Shown here in pieces: positions 26,636-34,207 of a stretch of DNA of 64,000 nucleotides. The first letter of the stretch is position 1; every line of letters begins with the position of its first letter. Both the position numbers and the translations under genes were made by a program. The notes under the pieces are model-generated. The model was not told the origin of the DNA. It saw only the letters and a program-made list of their open reading frames with translations, and made no database searches. Source of the stretch: Paenibacillus mendelii (GTDB lineage: Bacteria > Bacillota > Bacilli > Paenibacillales > Paenibacillaceae); contig NZ_JANHOF010000006.1 in assembly GCF_024498075.1 (NCBI RefSeq), positions 124,001 through 188,000 on the forward strand, given 5' to 3'.

Positions 26636-28864
26636 TCAGCTCCGATCGGGCTGCAGCGTCGGCTCCTCGTATTTGGCCGGCCAGAAGGCCCGCTTTCCGA
26701 AAATAGCCGTCAGTGCAGGGACGAGGAACGGCCTTACGATGAACGTATCCAGCAGGACGCCGATTGCGGTTACCGTCCCGAATTGTACGAGCACTTGAAT
26801 AGGGAGTGTAGCCAGCACGGCGAATGTACCGGCCAGAATGAGCCCGGCAGACGTAATCACAGAGCTGGTCTCCGACACGCCCTCTTTAATCGCCTGGGCA
26901 AGCGGCATCACGCGGCTCTTCTTCCAGATGCTTGATACCATGAAGATGTTGTAGTCCTCGCCAAGCGCAACGATAAATACGAAGGAATACAGAGGGATAA
27001 GCCCTTGAATGGCATCCACCCCAAAGCCATAGTGAAGCAGGAGCCAGCCTAAGCCAAGTGCACTGAAGTACGATAACAGAACGGTTATCATCAAGTAGGC
27101 CATGGCAACGATCGAGCGCAGATAGACGAGCAGCAGGAGAGCAATCATAACGATAATGACGGGAATGATAACCCGCGCATCGCGGCTTGTCGTCTCGCGG
27201 GTATCGAATTGATCGGCCGTCTGGCCACCAATCCAAACCTTATCTGCCGCTTCTGCGACGCCGGCTTGTTCCAGGGACGCCTGCACCGTGCTGCGAATCT
27301 CCGGCAGTCTGTCCATCGCGGCGATGGAGTAAGGATTATCCGCCAGCTGTACCTCATATAGAAGCAGGGCAGGATCCTTCTCCCCCTCGCGGGCATCCGA
27401 TACAACCTTCACGAACGGCAGTGCAGCCAGCTTTTCCTTTACATCAGCCGCCTTGCCCTCGGTTTGCGCCATCACTTGCACCGGCGCCAGATCACCTGGA
27501 TTAAAATGATCCGCGATCAAGGAGAAGCCTTCTCTGGATTGCGTGTCGGCCGGGAAGGACGAAAGGGTATCGAACGTGTATTTGATCTGTGTGGCAAATC
27601 CGACACCGATGACAAGTACGACCAGGGTAATGATCGTAATCGTCCATGGCTTCTTGACAACCTTGTTACCAAGATGATCGCCGAAGGTCGGCTTCGATGT
27701 GAATACCGGAGCAGGCTTCCCTTTCTTCTTCGCTCTGTCCACCAGCATCTCTTTCGTCCGCGGAACGAACGGGTAGAAGGACATTCTCCCGAATATGCCA
27801 AGCAAGGCAGGGACCAGCGTCAAGCTTGCAATCATCATAATGAGGATCGCCAGACTGAACGGAATGGCAAACCGTTGAATCGTCCCGTATTGGGCGAGCA
27901 GCAGCACGAGCAGTGAGAAGACGACAGTCAATCCACTCATGGCAATGGCACCGGATGAGCCGCTGAATGCCCGCTTAAGAGCGGTCAGCTTGCTGCCTTC
28001 CTCCTTCAACTCGCTCCTGAAGCGGGCAATGAGGAACAGGCAGTAGTCGGTGCCGGCACCGAATAACAGAACGGTCATAATGGACAGACCCTGTGAATCA
28101 AAGGCGATCCAGCCTTGTTCAGCCATCCAACCGAGCAGCGGTGTCGTAGCGCCATATGCAAAGCCAACGGCTATAAGCGGAATTAGAGCCAGTACCGGTG
28201 AACGATAGATGAGCAGCAGGAAAATCAAGACGAGCAGCACAGTGGCGATAAGCAGTGATACGTCCGCGCTGCTGAACAATCCGCTCGCATCCACAGCAAT
28301 GCCGACGGGCCCGGTCATCCGGACAGCGATCTGATTTGCATCTCCCAGCTTGACCTGGGTCGGATCGACCTTGAAGATGGCCTCGGCTTTGGCTGTAATC
28401 GCCTCTAATCCAAGCTTGAGCTCGGAGGACTCGACCGACTTATCGAACAGTACCGTCTGTACGATTGTGGTGCCATCCTCCGATAATTGCTGCTTGAGCG
28501 CAGGGAGGGGCATCTGATCAAAGGGGACGACGAACTGCTGATGAGGCACGGGGCTGGCGCCGAGCTCCTGCGACAGCTTCTGAATATTAGAGAGGTCCTC
28601 GTCGGTAATGCCGCTCTGGCGATACCAGGTCAGCAGGGCGGGAAAGCCGGAGCCCGATGGGAATTGTTCTTCCGCAAGCATCTCGGCTTGAACGGAGGGC
28701 TTGCTGGAATCAAAATTGCTCATCGTATTGTCTTCCTGCGAGTTCGCCTGCGGCAGCAGCACATTCAGCAAAGCAACTAGCACGAGCCATACGGCCAGCG
28801 TGATCCACTTGCCTTTGTTTCCGCCCACCGCTTGGGCAAATTTCTCGAACGGTCCTACGGACAT
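26636..28864 (-). CDS. MMPL-family (RND-type) transporter
   Basis: 742 residues with duplicated organisation. Each half has one membrane helix, a large outside loop and five more helices. Conserved MMPL features include LLFGAGTDYCLFLIARF in the first half and the equivalent VALGEDYNIFMVSSIW in the second, carrying the membrane Asp residues expected for proton coupling. Homologues export lipids or drugs. The ATG at 28864 has GGAGGA ten bases upstream and gives MSVGPFEKFAQ; a 39-residue upstream extension is not supported. Likely controlled by the adjacent TetR protein through a palindrome at 28914-28929. Confidence 0.87.
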   Translation of the reverse strand: MSVGPFEKFAQAVGGNKGKWITLAVWLVLVALLNVLLPQANSQEDNTMSNFDSSKPSVQAEMLAEEQFPSGSGFPALLTWYRQSGITDEDLSNIQKLSQELGASPVPHQQFVVPFDQMPLPALKQQLSEDGTTIVQTVLFDKSVESSELKLGLEAITAKAEAIFKVDPTQVKLGDANQIAVRMTGPVGIAVDASGLFSSADVSLLIATVLLVLIFLLLIYRSPVLALIPLIAVGFAYGATTPLLGWMAEQGWIAFDSQGLSIMTVLLFGAGTDYCLFLIARFRSELKEEGSKLTALKRAFSGSSGAIAMSGLTVVFSLLVLLLAQYGTIQRFAIPFSLAILIMMIASLTLVPALLGIFGRMSFYPFVPRTKEMLVDRAKKKGKPAPVFTSKPTFGDHLGNKVVKKPWTITIITLVVLVIGVGFATQIKYTFDTLSSFPADTQSREGFSLIADHFNPGDLAPVQVMAQTEGKAADVKEKLAALPFVKVVSDAREGEKDPALLLYEVQLADNPYSIAAMDRLPEIRSTVQASLEQAGVAEAADKVWIGGQTADQFDTRETTSRDARVIIPVIIVMIALLLLVYLRSIVAMAYLMITVLLSYFSALGLGWLLLHYGFGVDAIQGLIPLYSFVFIVALGEDYNIFMVSSIWKKSRVMPLAQAIKEGVSETSSVITSAGLILAGTFAVLATLPIQVLVQFGTVTAIGVLLDTFIVRPFLVPALTAIFGKRAFWPAKYEEPTLQPDRS

Positions 28865-28913
28865 GGTATACTCATCCTCCGCAATATTAGTGGAATGGCA
28901 AGTCAAGAAGTTC

Positions 28914-28929
28914 CTTATCAACTGATAAG
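28914..28929. promoter_or_regulatory. TetR operator candidate before the MMPL gene
   Basis: CTTATCA-AC-TGATAAG, perfect 7-bp arms, 50 bases before the MMPL start. A close match lies at the repressor's own promoter at 29648-29663. Confidence 0.65.
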
Positions 28930-28970
28930 CTGAGGGCGGCATGAATCGCAAAATCCGCAGTTGACGGATT

Positions 28971-29615
28971 TCAACGATCATCAGGCGATGCTAATCCATA
29001 CAGAAGGATATCGACTAGCGTGCCTGCCTGCTGCTCCAAGCCTTTGGTGACACTCGGGCCTAGTCCTTGGCTTTGGCCTGGGACTGGCGGACGCTGAAGG
29101 GATTGGCTGATTAGCCCCATTAACAATCGGGCGGACATGGCTGCATCCGTGCCGAATTGACGGGGATCGCGCAGCCCGCCGCTCTGCTGTCCGGCTTCGA
29201 ATACGCGGATTACAGGAAAAAGATAGGCTTCCTGCCAGCATTGCAGAAGAATGGCTTGAGAGGGAGCGCTAAGCTCATGCCGAATATCGTGAAACATCGT
29301 GCCCAGATCATCCGGATGGTTGACCATCATGAAATAGACAATTTGGACGAGGCGGTCCCGAATGTGCTGCTCACGCTTAATGATCCTCTCCAGCGCATGC
29401 TGCGTCTCTATGCAAACGGATTGCAGAACCTCCACATAGAGCGATTCCTTATCGGAAAAATGATGATACAGGGCAGGCTGCGTCAAACCGCAGGCATCGG
29501 CAATTTGCCTGGTGGAAACAGCTCTATAGCCAAGCTCCATGAACAGCTTCTTGGCGGTCTTGATGATAGTGGCGCGCGTCTCTTGAGATGCATTCTTGCT
29601 TCCCGCCTTAGAAAT
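28971..29615 (-). CDS. TetR-family repressor, apparent ATT start
   Basis: 214 residues if read from ATT at 29615. The N-terminus then reads (M)SKAGSKNASQETRATIIK, followed by TAKKLFMELGYRAVSTRQIADACG and LTQPALYHHFSDKESLY, a complete TetR DNA-binding domain. The frame has no ATG, GTG or TTG between its upstream stop and ATG 29540. That ATG lies inside helix 1 and would remove about 25 conserved residues. GGGAGG at 29624-29629 is eight bases before the ATT, ideal spacing. An ATG at 29620 is out of frame and only three bases from the Shine-Dalgarno. Either a genuine AUU start or a point change is present. Neighbour and likely target: the MMPL exporter. Confidence 0.8.
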   Translation of the reverse strand: MSKAGSKNASQETRATIIKTAKKLFMELGYRAVSTRQIADACGLTQPALYHHFSDKESLYVEVLQSVCIETQHALERIIKREQHIRDRLVQIVYFMMVNHPDDLGTMFHDIRHELSAPSQAILLQCWQEAYLFPVIRVFEAGQQSGGLRDPRQFGTDAAMSARLLMGLISQSLQRPPVPGQSQGLGPSVTKGLEQQAGTLVDILLYGLASPDDR

Positions 29616-29647
29616 CGCATATTCCTCCCATCCATTAAGGTTATTTC

Positions 29648-29693
29648 GTTATCGCTTGATAAGAACATTACACTTGTAAGAAGCTGTTGTCAA
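29648..29693 (-). promoter_or_regulatory. Promoter and operator of the TetR gene
   Basis: On the minus strand TTGACA (29688-29693) and TAATGT (29665-29670) are separated by 17 bases. Immediately downstream CTTATCA-AG-CGATAAC (29648-29663) covers the expected transcription start and matches the palindrome before the MMPL gene, which fits autorepression. Confidence 0.65.
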
Positions 29694-29890
29694 TGTTTTG
29701 TATAAGGTTTGTTTTCGTTGTCACATAAATAGGCACAGAGCTATGAAATCTGAATTTATGGACGCCGGGAGCGGGATTAGCGGCCATCCTACCCATATTG
29801 AAACATGGATAGAGATTCGCTGTATCATATCGGGGAGGAAAGGGTAAAAAGGTAAAAGAGAGTTCTGGTACGAAGGGAAGAGTTGGACAG

Positions 29891-31936
29891 ATGGAATTAT
29901 TGTTGATCGTACTCATCTTTATTGCACTTATTGGATTGTCCAACGTTCTGTATCGTTTTCTCCCCGTTATCCCCGTTCCGCTCATTCAGATGGCCTTGGG
30001 TGCGATCGTTGCCATTGTCCCGCCTGGCATTCATCTGGAGCTTGAGCCGGAGGTTTTCTTCGTCCTGTTTATCGCTCCGCTGCTGTTTAATGACGGCAAG
30101 CGAACGCCGCGGGAAGAGCTCTGGAATCTTCGCGCACCTATTCTGCTAATGGCGCTGGGACTTGTCTTTGCAACGGTTCTCGTGGCGGGGTATGCGATTC
30201 ATTGGATGATTCCGTCGCTATCACTTCCCGCCTCCTTTGCGTTGGCGGCTATTCTGTCTCCGACGGATGCCGTCGCCGTCGGGGCGATGGCCAAACGGAT
30301 CCGCCTGCCCAAGCGGGTGCTTCGTCTGCTCGAAGGGGAAGCGCTCATGAATGACGCCTCCGGCTTGGTGGCGTTCAAGTTTGCGCTTGCCGCGGCCATG
30401 ACGGGTTCGTTCTCGCTGCCGAAGGCCGCAGGCAGCTTTGTCCTAATTTCGGTAGGCGGGCTGCTGGTTGGCGCCATCCTCGCCTTCTTGATCATTCGCT
30501 TGAGCGTGGTTCTCCGCCGGCTTGGGATGGAGGATGTTACGACGCATATGCTGCTGCAGCTGTTAACGCCATTCTTTATTTACATCATTAGTGAAGAGCT
30601 CGGTCTATCCGGTATCCTGGCCGTTGTCGCCGGGGGCGTTATTCATGCCATCGAGAAGGATCGGACCGCCTCGCCGCATTTCAAGCTGCAGGTAGTATCG
30701 GCCAGCACGTGGTCAGTCGTCATATTCGTACTGAACGGCCTGGTCTTCGTGATTCTGGGCGCCGTTATTCCAGGTTTATTTCACACCGTCTTTCAAAGCG
30801 CAGCATTCGATAATTTGAAGGTCATCGGGTACGTTGTGGCCATTACCGCGTTATTAATCGTCATCCGGTTTGCATGGCTGCTGCTCATCTCACGCGGATC
30901 TACCTTGCGGGCTGCAGTCGTTACGTCACTGTCGGGCGTGCGCGGCGCGGTAACGCTGGTCGGCGCATTGTCGATTCCATTCCTTCTGGAGAATGGGGAG
31001 CCCTTTCCGCAGCGGGATTTGATTCTGTTTCTGGCGGGGGGAGTCATCTTGCTGTCGCTTATTATCGCAAGCGTCGTTCTTCCGTTTCTGCTGAAAGCTT
31101 CGGAAGGGCCGGAGGAGGCGGAGAAGGCGGCTTTCGAAGGAATGGTCGGCGCGGGTGTAGAGCGGCTGAAGCGGGCGATGAAGGGCAAGGATTCGGCTCA
31201 AATCTCCTCAATGGTTGCCGAGTTCATGGAGCGGATCCATCGCTTGCAGCGCGTAGACGAGAGGCGCGAGAATGGCTTCATGCGCCGGCTTGAGGCGGAG
31301 CTCCGCATAGTGGGACTTCGGGCCGAACGCGAGGAGTTGGATCGTCTGGAGCAGGCGGGAAAATTATCGCCGGAATTGGCGGATCAGCTAGGTGATATCA
31401 TCGACCGGACAGAAGTGCTGTTAGTCGAGCGCTTGGACGAGAAATTTATAAGCTCATGGACAGAGGTGCGCCGCTTGGTATCCAGCCTGTTCGCCGTTAC
31501 CGGGAATGGTGCCGATGCTTCGAGCTGCCCCGACAGGCTAAGTGCGCTGGAAGCCAAATCGTTCATGGCAGATGCAGCCCTCAAAGCCGTTCAAGCTTCG
31601 CGAAATGATCAGAATCGAACGGCCGCTGATGTCGTCATCGCTCATTACCAGCTGCTCAAGGCAAGAGTAAGCAGTACCGAGGAGGGCTGCAGGGAGCAAA
31701 GACATGCGAATCAGCTAGAGGCTGTGAAGGAGAAAGGGCTGCGGGATGGGTCAGGTTCTTCGAATGAGCAAGGTTTAACGGAGGAGCGTGAGCTTGATCT
31801 TCAGATCAATGCGGTGCAGGGGCAGCGTGACTATGTGGAGTCGCTTTATGAGAAAGGCGAGATCAATCGGAAAATCGCCGCCAAGCTGCGACGGTTCGTC
31901 AACGAGCTGGAGACCGTTATTTTGGAGGAAGGCTAG
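29891..31936 (+). CDS. Na+/H+ antiporter, CPA1 (NhaP/NhaK) family
   Basis: 681 residues. The first 410 hold about 12 membrane segments with ILSPTDAVAVGAMAK (discontinuous helix) and LMNDASGLVAFKFA carrying the essential Asn-Asp pair. The C-terminal 270 residues are a charged cytoplasmic region, rich in Glu/Arg and probably helical, typical of long bacterial CPA1 exchangers. The role is sodium and pH homeostasis at the membrane. Single gene with its own terminator. Confidence 0.88.
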   Translation: MELLLIVLIFIALIGLSNVLYRFLPVIPVPLIQMALGAIVAIVPPGIHLELEPEVFFVLFIAPLLFNDGKRTPREELWNLRAPILLMALGLVFATVLVAGYAIHWMIPSLSLPASFALAAILSPTDAVAVGAMAKRIRLPKRVLRLLEGEALMNDASGLVAFKFALAAAMTGSFSLPKAAGSFVLISVGGLLVGAILAFLIIRLSVVLRRLGMEDVTTHMLLQLLTPFFIYIISEELGLSGILAVVAGGVIHAIEKDRTASPHFKLQVVSASTWSVVIFVLNGLVFVILGAVIPGLFHTVFQSAAFDNLKVIGYVVAITALLIVIRFAWLLLISRGSTLRAAVVTSLSGVRGAVTLVGALSIPFLLENGEPFPQRDLILFLAGGVILLSLIIASVVLPFLLKASEGPEEAEKAAFEGMVGAGVERLKRAMKGKDSAQISSMVAEFMERIHRLQRVDERRENGFMRRLEAELRIVGLRAEREELDRLEQAGKLSPELADQLGDIIDRTEVLLVERLDEKFISSWTEVRRLVSSLFAVTGNGADASSCPDRLSALEAKSFMADAALKAVQASRNDQNRTAADVVIAHYQLLKARVSSTEEGCREQRHANQLEAVKEKGLRDGSGSSNEQGLTEERELDLQINAVQGQRDYVESLYEKGEINRKIAAKLRRFVNELETVILEEG

Positions 31937-31943
31937 TTTAGAA

Positions 31944-31967
31944 GCCCGGGATGACCCGGGCTTTTTT
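31944..31967 (+). terminator. Terminator after the antiporter gene
   Basis: GCCCGGG-ATGA-CCCGGGC followed by six T residues; the convergent small gene begins its 3' end seven bases later. Confidence 0.88.
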
Positions 31968-31973
31968 GCATTT

Positions 31974-32273
31974 CTATAATCGAAACCGTTCGATATGGGA
32001 AAGCAGTCCTTCGCGCTGCAGAATTTCCAGCTGCTTGGAACCGAGCAGGTCGAAGTGGGGGTAGTCCTGGCGATGGTGAATATACGTAGGATTGAGCCCG
32101 TTGTCCCAGCACCAGCCAGATAAGCGATCCAGGTCGGAGCACCCGACTTTGGTAACGGTACGAATATTCGGAAAGCGGTTGTCTAACCAATAATGGGTGA
32201 GAAAAGCGATCTCTCCACGGGAGACCGCGGCTTTCCATTGGTTCAATTCTTGCCTTGTTATCCCAAGAGCCAT
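31974..32273 (-). CDS. Conserved small protein of unknown function
   Basis: 99 residues, soluble, no signal peptide. It contains EIAFLTHYWLDNRFPNIRT, VTKVGCSDLDRLSGWCWDNGLNPTYIHH and HFDLLGSKQLEIL. The two Cys and several His residues could bind a metal. The composition, a good start context and the long open frame argue that it is a real gene. I recall similar short proteins in Bacilli (YneQ-like), but cannot confirm. No function is proposed. Confidence 0.65.
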   Translation of the reverse strand: MALGITRQELNQWKAAVSRGEIAFLTHYWLDNRFPNIRTVTKVGCSDLDRLSGWCWDNGLNPTYIHHRQDYPHFDLLGSKQLEILQREGLLSHIERFRL

Positions 32274-32422
32274 ACGGCTATAACCTGCCTTTCCTCGTAC
32301 GTATCTTTCTTGTTGACCAAGTCCTCAGCTAAGTGGATAATGGACCAAATTATAGCGGATCGATTCGGCGAAATCAATGTCAGAACCAGCAGGATCACAT
32401 GAATTTTCAGCAAAATAGATAC

Positions 32423-32452
32423 TGGAAAAAACGAGGACAACCCCTGTATAAT
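32423..32452 (+). promoter_or_regulatory. Promoter candidate for the formaldehyde dehydrogenase gene
   Basis: TGGAAA and a consensus TATAAT at 32447-32452 are separated by 18 bases. The gap 32274-32565 otherwise shows no coding signal. Confidence 0.4.
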
Positions 32453-32565
32453 AGTGGCGGTAATAGAGGCAGGGCAATTCTGTCGTTTTTCACTTATAGT
32501 CCTATATCTTTTACGATCCATGAATACGCTTACGTTTGGCCTATCCCAGAACGAGGAGTGAAGGA

Positions 32566-33783
32566 ATGATGGACAATCGGGCAGTCGTCTATGTGGAACC
32601 AGGCAAGGTGGAGGTAAGGGATATTGCATACCCGGATTTGGTGCTTCGGGACGGACCAGGTGTGAACCCGTTGAACGTAGGGCGCAAATGCGACCATGGC
32701 GTTATTCTAAAAGTAGTGACCACGAATATTTGCGGCAGTGACCAGCATATGGTAAGAGGCCGTACGACAGCCCCGAGCGGTCTCGTATTAGGCCATGAAA
32801 TAACGGGCGAAGTCATTGAAGTCGGGCGTGACGTGGAGTTCATCAAGAAAGGGGACCTCGTCTCGGTTCCGTTCAACATTGCCTGCGGGCGCTGCCGGAA
32901 TTGCAAGGAGCGCAACACGCATGTCTGCGATAACGTGAACCCCGACAGACCGGGCTCGGCTTACGGCTATGTCGATATGGGCGGCTGGGTCGGCGGACAA
33001 TCGGAATATGTGATGGTGCCGTATGCGGACTTTCAGCTGCTGAAGTTCCCGGATAAAGAGCAGGCGATGGAGAAAATTCTCGATCTCACGATGCTCTCGG
33101 ACATCTTCCCGACGGGCTATCATGGCGCAGTAAGCGCTGGTGTTAAGCCAGGATCTACGGTGTATATAGCCGGTGCCGGTCCGGTCGGCTTGGCAGCCGC
33201 GCATTCAGCCCAGCTGCTGGGTGCGGCGGTCGTCATCGTAGGCGACTTGAATGCTGAACGGCTGATGCAGGCGCGCAGCTTCGGGTGCGAGACGGTCAAT
33301 TTGCGGGAGCATCCGAACTTGGGCGAACAGATCGAGCAGATTCTCGGTGAACCCGAAGTGGATTGCGCTGTGGATTGCGTCGGTTTCGAAGCGCACGGCC
33401 ACGGCCATGCGCATGGCGAAGCACCTGCTACGGTATTGAATACGATTATGCAGGTCACCCGGGCTGGCGGACGTCTGGGTATTCCCGGACTTTATGTAAC
33501 AGGCGACCCTGGGGCCGTCGATGACGATGCAAGAATCGGCACGCTCAAAATACGTTTTGGCCTCGGATGGGCGAAGTCCCATACGTTCGTAACGGGTCAA
33601 ACGCCGGTCATGCAGTATCACCGCAATCTAATGGCGGCTATTCTCAGCGGCAAAGCGCAAATCGCCAAAGCGGTTAACGCGACGAAAATTTCGCTGGCGG
33701 AGGCACCTGCTGCCTACACTGAGTTCGATAAAGGCGCCTCCAAAAAATTCGTCATCGACCCGCATGGCTTGGTGAAGGTTTAA
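32566..33783 (+). CDS. fdhA: Glutathione-independent formaldehyde dehydrogenase (zinc MDR)
   Basis: 405 residues. The catalytic zinc Cys lies in TNICGSDQHMVRGRT, followed by VLGHEITGEV. The structural zinc loop CGRCRNCKERNTHVC is complete, and the Rossmann loop IAGAGPVGLAAAHSAQLLGA follows. The insertion after NVNPDRPGSAYGYVDMGGWVGGQ and the overall length are typical of the Pseudomonas putida-type NAD-dependent enzyme that oxidises formaldehyde, or dismutates it, without glutathione. Start at ATG 32566 with GAGGAG seven bases upstream. Role: aldehyde detoxification. Confidence 0.87.
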   Translation: MMDNRAVVYVEPGKVEVRDIAYPDLVLRDGPGVNPLNVGRKCDHGVILKVVTTNICGSDQHMVRGRTTAPSGLVLGHEITGEVIEVGRDVEFIKKGDLVSVPFNIACGRCRNCKERNTHVCDNVNPDRPGSAYGYVDMGGWVGGQSEYVMVPYADFQLLKFPDKEQAMEKILDLTMLSDIFPTGYHGAVSAGVKPGSTVYIAGAGPVGLAAAHSAQLLGAAVVIVGDLNAERLMQARSFGCETVNLREHPNLGEQIEQILGEPEVDCAVDCVGFEAHGHGHAHGEAPATVLNTIMQVTRAGGRLGIPGLYVTGDPGAVDDDARIGTLKIRFGLGWAKSHTFVTGQTPVMQYHRNLMAAILSGKAQIAKAVNATKISLAEAPAAYTEFDKGASKKFVIDPHGLVKV

Positions 33784-33859
33784 TAGATGGCGCGGGTTGA
33801 AGTGAAGCGAATCTGCATAATTAGGGTGATATTGGCATAATAATTTACCATTAATAGGG

Positions 33860-33888
33860 TTGACAACGGTTTGTCCCGCGTGTTAACT
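33860..33888 (+). promoter_or_regulatory. Promoter of the exporter leader transcript
   Basis: TTGACA at 33860-33865 and TTAACT at 33883-33888 are separated by 17 bases; the leader ORF starts 50 bases downstream. Confidence 0.6.
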
Positions 33889-33937
33889 TACGAAGTATCG
33901 AATTGCAAGCCAGATGAAGAAAGGGAGTGACTTAGAC

Positions 33938-34039
33938 ATGTTTAATGCGAATATTCGTCAAATTGCCGAAAAGTTTCGTCAAACGATCGTACAATTGCAT
34001 ACATGTCGTGGCCTCCTTGACGAACAAACCGGCGATTGA
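33938..34039 (+). CDS. Leader peptide of the bmrCD-type operon (BmrB-like role)
   Basis: A 33-codon ORF beginning MFNANIRQIAEKF, with AAAGGGAGTGA seven bases before the ATG. It lies inside an attenuator: codons 13-17 contain the first RNA arm (33975-33986) and codons 23-29 the second (34006-34024). In Bacillus subtilis the short bmrB ORF upstream of bmrCD makes transcription of the exporter respond to translation-blocking antibiotics. This ORF has the same place, size class and RNA context, though I claim no sequence homology with BmrB. Confidence 0.75.
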   Translation: MFNANIRQIAEKFRQTIVQLHTCRGLLDEQTGD

Positions 34040-34117
34040 TCTGTCGCATCGGTAATGTTCTTAGATGTAATGTAATCAAGGCGCAGGTCACGAATCCTCG
34101 TGACGTGCGCTTTTTTT
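33975..34117 (+). promoter_or_regulatory. Ribosome-mediated transcription attenuator
   Basis: Three mutually exclusive pairings are visible. Arm 1:2 is TTCGTCAA (33975-33982) with TTGACGAA (34017-34024), extended by ACGA with TCGT. Arm 2:3 is TCGTGGCCTCCTTG (34006-34019) with CAAGG-CGC-AGGTCACGA (34077-34093): 14 pairs with one G-U and a three-base bulge. Arm 3:4 is the terminator GCGCAGGTCACGA / TCGTGACGTGCGC (34081-34110), one mismatch, four-base loop, seven T residues. A ribosome stalled on arm 1 would free arm 2 to pair with arm 3 and disrupt the terminator. Confidence 0.78.
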
Positions 34118-34130
34118 AATAAAGCAGGAC

Positions 34131-34171
34131 CAAGGCACACCGTCTCTAGAGCGGTGTGCTTTGTTTTTTTT
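34131..34171 (+). terminator. Second terminator before the bmrC-like gene
   Basis: CAAGGCACACCG pairs with CGGTGTGCTTTG (one G-U) around TCTCTAGAG, followed by eight T residues. It lies just past the attenuator, so read-through must pass two terminators, or it is a back-up stop. Confidence 0.75.
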
Positions 34172-34207
34172 CTACATTTTGGAGAGTGAGAGGGGAGACA
34201 GAACCTC

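Noticed and set aside
29483-29668. Small minus-strand frame starting at the ATG at 29620 next to GGGAGG
   Set aside because: Only three bases separate it from the Shine-Dalgarno sequence, and it overlaps the TetR gene in another frame. The product is basic and low in structure, while the TetR frame explains the region.
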